DNA of 34,953 nt from Acaricomes phytoseiuli DSM 14247 (GTDB taxonomy: Bacteria > Actinomycetota > Actinomycetes > Actinomycetales > Micrococcaceae): NCBI RefSeq assembly GCF_000376245.1, contig NZ_AQXM01000042.1:1-34953 (forward strand), read 5' to 3'. The position numbers were made by a program, and so were the translations under genes. A model generated the notes under the pieces. It saw only the letters and a list, made by a program, of their open reading frames with translations, was not told the DNA's origin and did not search any database. Positions within the stretch are counted from its first letter, which is position 1. Every line of letters begins with the position of its first letter. This document shows, piece after piece, positions 27,714 through 34,953 of this stretch.

Positions 27714-28579
27714 CATCGTCCTTCGTTCTGGAGAGGTGGAGAGGTGGAAGAGTCGGGAGTGCCTTCGAGCTGTTGCGGAGCGACCGGTGGGTCCACTCCC
27801 TCATAGAGCCAGTGGGTGATGTGCTCGGCCATCGCATCGGCATCAGGGCGCTGCCGCGAGTCGCTGGAGAGCCAGAGCTCTCCGGCGGTGCGGACCAGGC
27901 CGATCGCAGCGGCCGGCCAGTAGTGCGCCAGAACGCTTTGAGCGCTGCTGAGCGGATCGTCCACAGATTCCAAGGGGACTGTCACCATGGCGACGATCGC
28001 GTCGAAGAAGCTACCTAGGGCCCCGGAGGTGCCGCCGAGCCCGGGCATCACCGGCCGGCGAGGTTCAGTCTCCGGAGGGCTGGTGTCCGGGGTTCGCACG
28101 GAGGCCGGTCCGGTTTGGTTGGGGTTCTGCGTGACGAAAGCATAGACATGAGGGGAGGTCTGCGCCATATGCAGATAGGCGGACACCATGTTCTTTAGCC
28201 CCTGCCGGGAGCTGGTTGCGCTTTGCGCGGCGGTCAGTACGGTTTCCTGCATCTGGCCGATGACCACTTCGCCCACTGCTTGCTGAAGTCCGGCTTTATC
28301 GCCGAAGTAGCGGTAGAAGACAGATTTCGAAGTGCCCGCAGCAGTGGCGATCTCCTCCATGGAGGCATCGGGGCCAAGGCGGTGTACCGCCTTACGCGCG
28401 GTCCGGATCAACACGTCGCGCCGCTGCTGACGATGAGCCGCCCAGCGGGCCGAGCGGCCGTCGACGGGCTCGGCTGAGTATTCAGCGCGAGCCGGTGCGG
28501 CTTCCCGCAACGGCTCTGCACTGGAAGCGGAACCGCGGGGGCGCTGATGCTTGGTGAGATCGGCACCGATGCTATTCAC
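27713..28579 (-). CDS. TetR family regulator of the beta-oxidation locus
   Basis: A 288-residue TetR protein. A disordered N-terminal ~45 residues precede the helix-turn-helix (residues about 55-100: LIRTARKAVHRLGPDASMEE, IATAAGTSKSVFYRYFGDKA), then a helical ligand domain and a Pro/Ser-rich tail. It starts with GTG 28579 directly against the inverted repeat at 28580-28610, and TACGCT seven bases upstream suggests a leaderless transcript. It is cotranscribed with the oxidase and divergent from thiolase. The likely ligand is an acyl-CoA, by neighbours. Confidence 0.85.
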   Translation of the reverse strand: MNSIGADLTKHQRPRGSASSAEPLREAAPARAEYSAEPVDGRSARWAAHRQQRRDVLIRTARKAVHRLGPDASMEEIATAAGTSKSVFYRYFGDKAGLQQAVGEVVIGQMQETVLTAAQSATSSRQGLKNMVSAYLHMAQTSPHVYAFVTQNPNQTGPASVRTPDTSPPETEPRRPVMPGLGGTSGALGSFFDAIVAMVTVPLESVDDPLSSAQSVLAHYWPAAAIGLVRTAGELWLSSDSRQRPDADAMAEHITHWLYEGVDPPVAPQQLEGTPDSSTSPPLQNEGR

Positions 28580-28610
28580 GATACTCAGCGTATCAGGTAC
28601 GCTAAGTATC
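28580..28610. promoter_or_regulatory. TetR operator between beta-oxidation arms
   Basis: GATACTCAGCGTA (28580-28592) and TACGCTAAGTATC (28598-28610) are inverted copies matching at 12 of 13 positions around a five-base centre. It lies between the TetR start and the thiolase start, covering candidate -10 sequences on both strands, so one bound dimer pair could silence both arms. Confidence 0.75.
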
Positions 28611-28641
28611 AGTAATCCCTTGATCGACGAAGGAGTAGCGC

Positions 28642-30180
28642 ATGGCCGCGACAGGTAGCCGTACCCCCGATAAGAACTCAGCTAAGAGTTCAGGCCAGTC
28701 GGGTTCGGAATCGAACTCGGACTCGACCTCGAAATCGGCCCAGTCCTCGAAATCGGTTCAGTCCATTCAGCGCAGCGGCCAGCGCCGAGCCTCGAGCGGC
28801 AATGCGAAAGCAAAAACTGCCCAAGACACTCAGCAGAGCACCGAATCGCTCGCAGACCAGCACCGCACGGCTCGCTCGGCTGTCGTCATAGGCGGTAATC
28901 GGATTCCCTTCGCCCGTAGCGGCGGGGCGTACACCTACGCTTCGAATCAGGAGATGCTCACTGCAGCCCTGGACGGCCTGGTGGCCCGTTTCGGACTTCA
29001 GGGCATACGGATCGGCGAGGTCGCCGCGGGCGCGGTGCTCAAGCACTCCAGGGATTTCAATCTGACCAGGGAGGCCGTGCTGGGCTCGGCTCTGGCCCCG
29101 CAGACCCCGGCATACGATCTGCAGCAGGCCTGCGCCACCGGCCTGGAAGCGGTGCTCGGGCTCGCGAATAAAATCAAACTTGGCCAGATCGACTCCGCTA
29201 TCGCCGGCGGAGTGGACTCCGCCTCCGATGCGCCCATCGCGGTCAGTGAGCGGCTGCGCACCATCCTGCTGGACCTCAATCGCGCCAAGACGATGCCGGA
29301 TCGGCTGAAGATCCTTACGAAAATCCGGCTCAGCGACCTTGCCCCGAATGTGCCCAGTACGGGGGAGCCCAGAACCGGGCTTTCCATGGGAGAGCATCAG
29401 GCGATCACCACGGCGGAATGGAAGATCAGTCGCGAAGCTCAGGACGAACTGGCACTGGCCAGCCATAAGAACCTCGCTGCCGCTTATGAGCGCGGATTCT
29501 TCGACGATCTGATGACCTCCTACCGAGGGCTGGTCAAGGATTCCAACCTGCGGCCTGAGAGTTCCATCGAAAAGCTCGGCAAGCTCTCTCCGGTGTTCGG
29601 CAAGAAGCTCAGCGCACCGGCCACGATGACGGCGGGCAACTCCACCCCGTTGACCGACGGTGCTTCGGCCGTGCTGCTTGGCAGTGAACAATGGGCGCAG
29701 GAGCGCGACCTGCCGATGCTAGCCCGGGTTATTGACGGCGAGGGCGCAGCAGTGGATTTCGTGCACGGCCAGGAGGGGTTGCTGATGGCCCCGGTCTACG
29801 CGGTGCCCCGGATGCTGGCCCGAAACGGCCTGAATCTGGAGGACTTCGACTTCTACGAGATCCACGAGGCTTTCGCCGGCACTGTACTGAGTGCTCTGGC
29901 AGCCTGGGAAGACGAGGACTTCGGCCGGACCAGGCTCGGCCTGGAAGGCGCCCTGGGCAGCATTGACCGGCACAAGCTCAATGTGAACGGCTCCTCCCTC
30001 GCCGCAGGCCATCCCTTCGCCGCTACCGGGGGGCGGATCGTGGCCTCGTTGGCGAAGACGCTGCACGAAAAAGGCATGGTGGACGGCAGGCCTGCTCGCG
30101 GGCTGGTCTCGGTCTGCGCCGCAGGTGGCCTCGGTGTCGTCGCGATCCTCGAAGCCTATGTTCCGGAGGCAGCCAAATGA
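28642..30180 (+). CDS. Thiolase / acetyl-CoA acetyltransferase (FadA2/FadI-like)
   Basis: A 512-residue thiolase that cleaves 3-oxoacyl-CoA with CoA. The nucleophile Cys is in LQQACATGLEA near residue 164, the His in NVNGSSLAAGHPFAATGGR and the second Cys in VSVCAAGGLG. The first ~75 residues are a low-complexity Ser/Lys/Gln/Ala tract not seen in usual thiolases of about 430 residues. AAGGAGTAG lies before ATG 28642, so the extension is translated from the true start. It overlaps the fabG4-like gene as ATGA. Confidence 0.9.
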   Translation: MAATGSRTPDKNSAKSSGQSGSESNSDSTSKSAQSSKSVQSIQRSGQRRASSGNAKAKTAQDTQQSTESLADQHRTARSAVVIGGNRIPFARSGGAYTYASNQEMLTAALDGLVARFGLQGIRIGEVAAGAVLKHSRDFNLTREAVLGSALAPQTPAYDLQQACATGLEAVLGLANKIKLGQIDSAIAGGVDSASDAPIAVSERLRTILLDLNRAKTMPDRLKILTKIRLSDLAPNVPSTGEPRTGLSMGEHQAITTAEWKISREAQDELALASHKNLAAAYERGFFDDLMTSYRGLVKDSNLRPESSIEKLGKLSPVFGKKLSAPATMTAGNSTPLTDGASAVLLGSEQWAQERDLPMLARVIDGEGAAVDFVHGQEGLLMAPVYAVPRMLARNGLNLEDFDFYEIHEAFAGTVLSALAAWEDEDFGRTRLGLEGALGSIDRHKLNVNGSSLAAGHPFAATGGRIVASLAKTLHEKGMVDGRPARGLVSVCAAGGLGVVAILEAYVPEAAK

Positions 30181-31562
30181 GCGGGCCGACCCAGCGGCAG
30201 GTCAAGCCGAAAGCCGATAAGTACACGCAGTTCGTCTCCCGCGGTTTCGGAAAAGACCTCGCCAAGAAACTGGGCTTGCCGCAACCGGCTGTACTTCGCC
30301 GCTATGACCCCCAAATCCCTCTGCCCACTGGGCCGGTGCTGCTCCTCGGCTCCGGTGCGGGGGCGGAGGCTCTTGTGGAAGCGCTTCTGGAATGGGATCT
30401 TGATATCCGCCGCCAGGCCACCCCGCGGCAGAAGCTCGGCGCGATCATCCTGGTGCTCGATGACCTTGCTGCCCCGGGTGAGTTCTCTGAACCCCTGCGG
30501 GCTGTCGGATCCTCTCTCAGGGACTTGGCACCGCACGGCCGTCTGGTCTCGATCTCCCGTCCGGTGGCCGAGGGGGTGGCGCCTGAGGTCGCGGCAGCTC
30601 GACACGGGGTCGATGGCATCGTCCGCTCCGTTGCCAAAGAACTGCGTGCCGGTGCAACCGCCAATGGAATTCTGCTCGCGGACGGAGTGCAGACCACTGC
30701 CCCCAGCGCCTTGGGCGCGCTGCGATTCTTCCTCTCCCGCCGGTCGGCCTTTGTTGATGGGCAGTTCCTCACGGTTTCCTCGGATCGGGGAGAGGCTCCT
30801 GCTGAGTGGAACCTGCCTCTGGCCGGCCGGGTGGCAGTCGTCACCGGGGCTGCCCGGGGCATCGGCGCGGCCATTGCGAAAACTCTTGCCCGGGACGGAG
30901 CACGGGTGATCGTTGTGGATGTACTGGCTGCAGGGGAGCAGCTCACCGCTGTGGCCAACGCGGTTCACGGCACGGCTCTGCAATTGGATATCACTGCGGA
31001 GGACGCCGGGGAGCGGCTTCTGGATTACGCGGCTCAGCGTTACGGGCAGTTGGATATTGTGGTGCATAACGCAGGTATCACCCGGGATAAATTACTGGCG
31101 AACATGGATGCCGCCCGCTGGGATTCAGTGATCACGGTCAATATCGCGGCTCAGTTGCGGATCAATCAGGCGCTTCTGGCGGCTGCGGCGGAAGGGAAGC
31201 TCTTCGATCAGTCGCCGCATCTCGTCTCGGTGGCCTCCACGAGCGGCATCGCCGGGAATCGCGGGCAGTCCAACTACGCGGCATCGAAAGCCGGTGTGAT
31301 CGGCATGGTCCGGGCCAGTGCGCCTCTGCTCGCCGAATACGGAGGTACCGTGAACGCGGTGGCACCAGGGTTCATCGAGACCGAGATGACCGCTAAGATC
31401 CCGTTTGCCACACGGGAGGTGGCTCGCCGGATCAACGCCCTGCAGCAGGGTGGCCGGCCAGAAGACGTCGCTGAGGCGATCGCTTTCCTGGCCAGCCCGG
31501 TCGCCGATGGAATCAACGGCGATATCCTGCGTATCTGCGGGCAGAACCTGGTAGGACAGTGA
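30177..31562 (+). CDS. Long 3-oxoacyl reductase, FabG4-like
   Basis: A 461-residue short-chain dehydrogenase with two Rossmann parts. The N-terminal ~200 residues form a degenerate nucleotide-binding domain (LLLGSGAGAEALVEALLEW). The second carries TGAARGIGAAIAKTLARDGA, HNAGITRDKL, SVASTSGIAG and NYAASKAG, the complete Ser-Tyr-Lys set. Long FabG4 types use NAD and 3-oxo/3-hydroxyacyl-CoA. Its place between thiolase and MaoC fits 3-hydroxyacyl-CoA dehydrogenase action in beta-oxidation. The start overlaps the thiolase stop as ATGA. Confidence 0.9.
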   Translation: MSGPTQRQVKPKADKYTQFVSRGFGKDLAKKLGLPQPAVLRRYDPQIPLPTGPVLLLGSGAGAEALVEALLEWDLDIRRQATPRQKLGAIILVLDDLAAPGEFSEPLRAVGSSLRDLAPHGRLVSISRPVAEGVAPEVAAARHGVDGIVRSVAKELRAGATANGILLADGVQTTAPSALGALRFFLSRRSAFVDGQFLTVSSDRGEAPAEWNLPLAGRVAVVTGAARGIGAAIAKTLARDGARVIVVDVLAAGEQLTAVANAVHGTALQLDITAEDAGERLLDYAAQRYGQLDIVVHNAGITRDKLLANMDAARWDSVITVNIAAQLRINQALLAAAAEGKLFDQSPHLVSVASTSGIAGNRGQSNYAASKAGVIGMVRASAPLLAEYGGTVNAVAPGFIETEMTAKIPFATREVARRINALQQGGRPEDVAEAIAFLASPVADGINGDILRICGQNLVGQ

Positions 31563-31608
31563 GCGATCAGGAGCCGAGAGTCCGAGAGCCGAGGAGGCAA
31601 GATTTACG

Positions 31609-32517
31609 GTGAGCACCGCTAAAGATGTTGTCGAATTCATCGAGACCCCAGCACTGCCCAAGCTCTACACCCGAGCGATCGGCGGCCGGGCACTGGCCCG
31701 CCTGGGGCTGCGCGGGGCTGCCGCGAAGGAATTCCCGCAGACCGAGTTCCGCCTGCCCCGTATGCGTGCGGAACCGGGCCGGCTGGCTGCCTATCAGCGG
31801 CTGATGCGCGGCGCAGGCCGGGATGAGATTCCAGCTGGATTCCTGCACATTATGAGCTTCCCGTTGTCAGTGGCACTGATGTCCTCTGAAGACTTCCCCG
31901 TGTCTTTGCTGGGGTTAGTGCATCTGCGCAATGATGTGGAGCAGTACCGCCGGGTGCTGCCGGAGGAAGAACTGAATTTCTCGGTGAACTGCCGGAACCC
32001 GGGGCGTCATCGCGCCGGAACCCAGTTCCAGATCCAGGCCGAAGCCCATTCCGGTGCAACGGATGAGCTACTGTGGCGCGGTGCCTCCACGTATCTGTCC
32101 AGGGGAGTCTTCCTGGATTATCCCGAGGTGGAGGATGAGCGGCGCGAGTTCTCCGCCCCGGATGCCAATGAGCGCTGGGAGCTGTCGGCAGATATCGGCC
32201 GCCGTTACGGGGCGGTATCCGGTGACATCAATCCGATTCACACCAGCACCCTGGGGGCCAAGGCGCTCGGCATGAAGACGACGATCGCTCACGGCATGTA
32301 CTTGGCTGGCCGGGCACTTGCCGCGGCGCAGCCGGCGGCGGCGGAGGCTTTTCGCTGGAGCGCCGAGTTCGCCACCCCGACGTTCATCCCCGGTTCGGTG
32401 GCTCTGCGATTCCAGGAGCGGTTCGATGCCTCAGGGGCTTGGGCCGGTACCGAGTATTTGGGCTGGAATCCGCGCAACGGCAAGAAGAATTTCTCCGGAG
32501 AAGTTTCGCCGCTCTGA
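31609..32517 (+). CDS. MaoC-family 3-hydroxyacyl-thioester dehydratase (HtdX-like)
   Basis: A 302-residue double hot-dog protein. The C-terminal half has the hydratase 2 motif with Asp and His (YGAVSGDINPIHTS) followed by TTIAHGMYLAGRAL; the N-terminal half is the structural partner domain. It hydrates trans-2-enoyl-CoA, the second step of beta-oxidation, upstream of the FabG4-like enzyme. The start is GTG 31609, with GAGGAGGCAAG upstream. It is the third gene of the thiolase operon. Confidence 0.87.
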   Translation: MSTAKDVVEFIETPALPKLYTRAIGGRALARLGLRGAAAKEFPQTEFRLPRMRAEPGRLAAYQRLMRGAGRDEIPAGFLHIMSFPLSVALMSSEDFPVSLLGLVHLRNDVEQYRRVLPEEELNFSVNCRNPGRHRAGTQFQIQAEAHSGATDELLWRGASTYLSRGVFLDYPEVEDERREFSAPDANERWELSADIGRRYGAVSGDINPIHTSTLGAKALGMKTTIAHGMYLAGRALAAAQPAAAEAFRWSAEFATPTFIPGSVALRFQERFDASGAWAGTEYLGWNPRNGKKNFSGEVSPL

Positions 32518-32576
32518 CTCAATGTGCTGACTCGATACAGAGGCGACGCACAGCTAAGCGGTGCTAGGCTGGGCAG

Positions 32577-33561
32577 ATGCAGACTGCCGAGGCTCTTGCT
32601 CGGTGCCGCTGAGGATCAATGCGCGCTAGGGGATTCGACGACGGTCTGGCTGTATAAGCTCTGCCGTGCTGCGGTAGCTGCCCGCCCCGGGCGCCGGGAG
32701 ATCATCATCGACCGGGACAACTTCCCCACGGACCGTTATATCGTCCAGGGCATCGCAGCAGAATGCGGGCTGGAGTTGCGCTGGATCGAACCCGACTCTG
32801 AGGCTGGCGTCACCGCGGATGGATTGGCCGAGGCGCTGAGCGAGCAGACCGCGATGGTGCTGCTCAGCCATGTCGCGTACCGCTCCGGGTATGTGGCGCA
32901 GATGGCGGAGCTGACCGAGTTGACGCACCAGTACGGTGCGCTCATTCTCTGGGATCTGTGCCACTCGGTGGGCGTGCTTCCCGTGGAGCTGGATGCCTGC
33001 CAGGTGGATCTGGCGGTCGGCTGTACGTATAAGTACCTCAACGGCGGGCCGGGTGCTCCTGCTTTCGGCTATGTGCGGGCGGAGCTGCAAGATTCGCTGC
33101 AGCAGCCGATTCAGGGCTGGCTCGGCAATGTGGAGCCCTTCCGGATGGGGCCTGAGTATCGTCCGGCTGCGGGTATACGCGGTTTCACCTCCGGAACGCC
33201 GACTATTCTGGGCATGTTGGCGATGCAGGACATGATTGAGCTGATCAAACGCGCTGGCATAGACGCGGTGCGGGCGGGGTCCATCGACCTCACCGAGTAC
33301 GCGATAGCGAGGTCCGAAGAGCTGCTCGGCGGTGCCGGCGTGCGGTTGGCTTCGCCCCGGGACCCGGCGCGGCGCGGCGGCCATATCACTCTGGACCATC
33401 CTCGGTTCCGGGACGTCTACCGGCGGCTGTGGGACCAGGGGATCATCCCGGATTTCCGTGAGCCTGAGGGGATCCGCCTGGGCCTTTCCCCGCTGTCCAC
33501 GAGTTTCACCGAAGTGGATGAGGGGATCACCGCGATTCAGCGGGAACTCGCGAAGTTTTGA
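32577..33561 (+). pseudogene. kynU: Kynureninase, N-terminus deleted
   Basis: About 320 residues of a PLP-dependent kynureninase are intact, from LLLGAAEDQCALGDSTTVWL to the C-terminus, including the PLP Lys in CTYKYLNGGPGAPAFGY. Normal proteins have 80-100 more residues at the front that build the dimer and substrate site (YLDGNSLGR region). Here the sequence before 32593 is not related. ATG 32577, behind TAGGCT at 32565-32570, starts MQTAEA in a different frame, so a deletion joined the original start to the body of the gene with a frame change. The in-frame TTG/GTG starts further up give an unrelated N-terminus. The enzyme turns kynurenine to anthranilate; this copy is probably inactive. 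Confidence 0.8.
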
Positions 33562-33622
33562 ATTTTCGTCATAAACAGATATGTGACTTTTAGCAACTTC
33601 TCATTCAGGGAATATATGGTAA

Positions 33623-33644
33623 TTTCTGAGCCTATTCTCAGAAA
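33623..33644. repeat. Perfect 8-bp inverted repeat
   Basis: TTTCTGAG and CTCAGAAA flank a six-base centre. No T-run follows on the plus strand, so it is not a standard terminator of kynU; it could be an operator or part of a decayed terminator. Confidence 0.6.
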
Positions 33645-33818
33645 TGGGTCAGCCAGCAGCGTAGCTGATTTCTTTAGAACGGGTCACTGTGACAATGCTT
33701 CGCCACCGCATTTCGCCATATTTCAGTCACTAACTATTCTTCATGGTAAGGAAAGGAACTGTAGTGATTTATGGGCTAGATACTAGATGGAAAAGCTAGT
33801 ATGGTCAGGGTCTTTTAA

Positions 33819-34294
33819 CGGAACCTTCTTATTGCGCTCTTTGGGTTCGTGGCTGTTTTAGCTGCGGCTTCGCATTCAATGATCAGCCCGCCTCGGCATT
33901 ATCTTCGCCTTGTCGTGCTGCCGTTCGGTTTGCTGGCTTTTGGGTATCTACATCTAGCTTCGCAACCTCGGATTGCGGTACTAGCAATCTTGTTTGCCTG
34001 GCGATTATTAGCGTATTCAGCGATGGCTTCATTCCACAGGTCGCGATAAGCGTCGGTGCTGCGGTGGTTGTGGTGAGCTGGGAAAAATTTTCGGCCTGCT
34101 CCCCCGGTGTGGCCATGGGGGGGGGCATCACTAGTTTTGTATTGATTCCAGTGAGCTACCTGATTCCCTGAAACCCTATGTTGCTCATTGGAGCGCTGAA
34201 TTTATTTGTCTGGACGTGCATGAATTATGATCTGTTTTCTTGCAGCGTAGGCTGGGCTGCCATCGTAGCGCTAATCATCACTGCAGCTATGTAA
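33819..34294 (+). pseudogene. Decayed multi-pass membrane protein gene
   Basis: Three consecutive hydrophobic stretches are read in two frames. The first frame, open from 33819 to 34049, gives NLLIALFGFVAVLAAASHSM and LRLVVLPFGLLAFGYLHLA. At about 33985-33995 the hydrophobic sense moves to another frame: LAIISVFSDGFIPQVAISVG, AAVVVVSWEKF and SFVLIPVSYLIP. That frame meets TGA at 34169 and continues as MLLIGALNLFVWT and WAAIVALIITAAM to 34294. So one frameshift and one nonsense codon would break a membrane protein. I do not recognise the family. Confidence 0.4.
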
Positions 34295-34461
34295 GCCTAG
34301 ATAGCCCTACGTTCCCAGTATCCAATGTAGTACTTGGACTGGTTCGTTTACCCGGCAGTGGCAGGGGTAGTTGTTTATGTAACGGTGCTGATAGCGGGAT
34401 ACTTCATGCCCAGATGAACAATTCGATGAGAATGCTAGAAGCGCAGATAACCAGATTGAGA

Positions 34462-34713
34462 TCACAAAGAAGTTGTGAATTCAGGCATGTAGCTTTGCTT
34501 CACTCCGCCGTAGGCCAGGGTTGGTTCGCCTTGAATTAGAAGGCGTTCAAGCCCTAAGCGTTTCTGATAGATGCGGCCCAACTTTTCATTCCGAGCCAGG
34601 ACCACTATCCGGGAGCCGTCAGGAATCGATGCCGCATAAGTACTCAAGGCGAACGAGATCACATCTCGACTAGACGTCCCTGGCGGAGGGTCTGCCCCGG
34701 GTTTGGTTGACAT
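34462..34713 (-). pseudogene. Gene tail fused to IS terminus, possibly GNAT-like
   Basis: An 83-codon frame begins inside the right IS (ATG at 34713) and runs out of it into about 75 host codons: ALSTYAASIPDGSRIVVLAR, NEKLGRIYQKRLGLERLLI and so on. The segment ARNEKLGRIYQKRLGLE has the look of the C-terminal part of a GNAT acetyltransferase (neighbouring-residue, Tyr, then kLGfe), but the acetyl-CoA motif is missing. The IS probably cut off the 5' part. The assignment is weak. Confidence 0.4.
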
Positions 34714-34953
34714 CTGATCTGTGAGGATTCGTCCTCGCTGGAAGGATGTATCTCTTGCCCAAGCCCTATCCGAAAGAGTTCCGTGACGATGTCGTGGCTG
34801 TGGCCCGTAAAGCCCGGGCCCCGTTATCGCAGATTGCGAGAGACTTCGGGATTTCCGAAGCCTCGTTGTTCAACTGGCTGAAAAAAGCAAACATCGAAGA
34901 CGGGCGCGTGCCGGGCCTGACCGAGGACGAGCGTAAGCAGCTCCGCGAGGCGA
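34688..34953 (+). mobile_element. IS3-family insertion sequence, 5' end, right copy (partial)
   Basis: These 266 bases are identical to the reverse complement of 12-277. The element reads rightward out of the window, so the two copies face away from each other. Its terminus lies at 34688-34693. The left flank is the AT-rich decayed region. Recombination between the two would invert the intervening 34.4 kb. Confidence 0.85.
34746..34953 (+). CDS. IS3-family transposase OrfA, N-terminal part (right copy)
   Basis: The same OrfA start as in the left copy: ATG 34746 or TTG 34755 (PKPYPKEFRDDVV), then the helix-turn-helix ISEASLFNWLKKA, open to the window edge (69 codons visible). It has the same sequence as the left copy throughout the shared part. 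Confidence 0.85.
   Translation, partial: MYLLPKPYPKEFRDDVVAVARKARAPLSQIARDFGISEASLFNWLKKANIEDGRVPGLTEDERKQLREA

Larger units (their letters stand above)
33562..34461. other. AT-richer region without an intact recognisable gene
   Basis: This 900 bp has visibly lower GC than the rest of the window. It holds frame-broken membrane-protein pieces at 33819-34294 and several short hairpins: TTTCTGAG-N6-CTCAGAAA at 33623-33644, GTCAC-T-GTGAC at 33683-33693 and TACTAG-N9-CTAGTA at 33781-33801. Another hydrophobic stretch (DWFVYPAVAGVVVYVTVLIA) is readable around 34330-34405 directly behind a stop codon. No ribosome site precedes any long frame. It looks like imported DNA that has decayed. Confidence 0.6.

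Noticed and set aside
28690-29691. 333-codon minus-strand frame inside the thiolase
   Set aside because: Antisense shadow; no conserved motifs, while the thiolase active sites are intact on the plus strand.

Overview
The window is a GC-rich (roughly 60% by eye) actinobacterial chromosome segment. A SURF1/DUF3099 cluster, a MabA-like FabG, a zinc-free type B L31, GTG/TTG starts, putative leaderless promoters and 1-4 bp ATGA/TGATG overlaps all point to an Arthrobacter-like member of the Micrococcaceae. The species cannot be fixed from sequence alone. Most of it is ordinary core metabolism, but there are clear signs of genome decay: IS copies at both ends and at least three or four broken genes.

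Layout. 1-277 and 34688-34953 are the 5' ends of two identical IS3-family elements pointing outward, so the 34.4 kb between them lies in an inverted-repeat frame. 241-2369 (-) is a WXG-like/DUF1023 alpha-beta hydrolase gene broken by a one-base loss and cut at its 3' end by the left IS; two matched operator-like palindromes lie upstream. 2603-4663 (-) is the biotin ECF transporter bioY-bioM-bioN. 4820-6421 (+) is an ABC-F ATPase. 6482-8255 (-) is SURF1, a small CxxxxC protein and DUF3099. 8542-10141 (+) is a MabA-like fabG followed by an SDR with enoyl-reductase-like Tyr-x6-Lys spacing. It converges on serB (-). 11089-13572 (+) is an ABC ATPase, TSUP permease and SpoU rRNA methyltransferase operon. 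13608-15929 is a TetR regulator divergent from a perhydrolase-like protein (catalytic His replaced by Gln) and a PEP mutase/isocitrate lyase-fold protein. 16088-18153 (+) holds Bcp, L31 type B and a lipoate ligase-like protein. 18237-18911 (+) is a Tat signal ORF followed in frame, after one stop codon, by a phage-endolysin-like amidase. 18921-19777 (-) is a PadR/DUF1048/small membrane protein operon with a strong palindromic operator. 19873-25545 (-) is aminopeptidase N, an unusual zinc-finger SDR and a glutamate decarboxylase pseudogene with three lesions.

25581-32517 is a fatty acid beta-oxidation regulon: TetR and an acyl-CoA oxidase-like enzyme on one side, thiolase, long FabG and MaoC hydratase on the other, with a near-perfect 13-bp inverted repeat between. 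The gene set resembles the mycobacterial htdX-fabG4-fadA2-fadE5 locus. 32577-33561 is a kynureninase lacking its N-terminus. 33562-34690 is AT-richer, non-native-looking DNA with decayed membrane-protein reading frames and an IS-interrupted gene tail.

No CRISPR array, tRNA, rRNA or clearly new multi-gene system was seen. The points most worth following are the paired ATTACW-N8-WGTAAT operators, the repeated homopolymer-shortening lesions, the FabG/Y-x6-K SDR pair, the TxxxK zinc-finger SDR, the His-to-Gln hydrolase and the split Tat-amidase.
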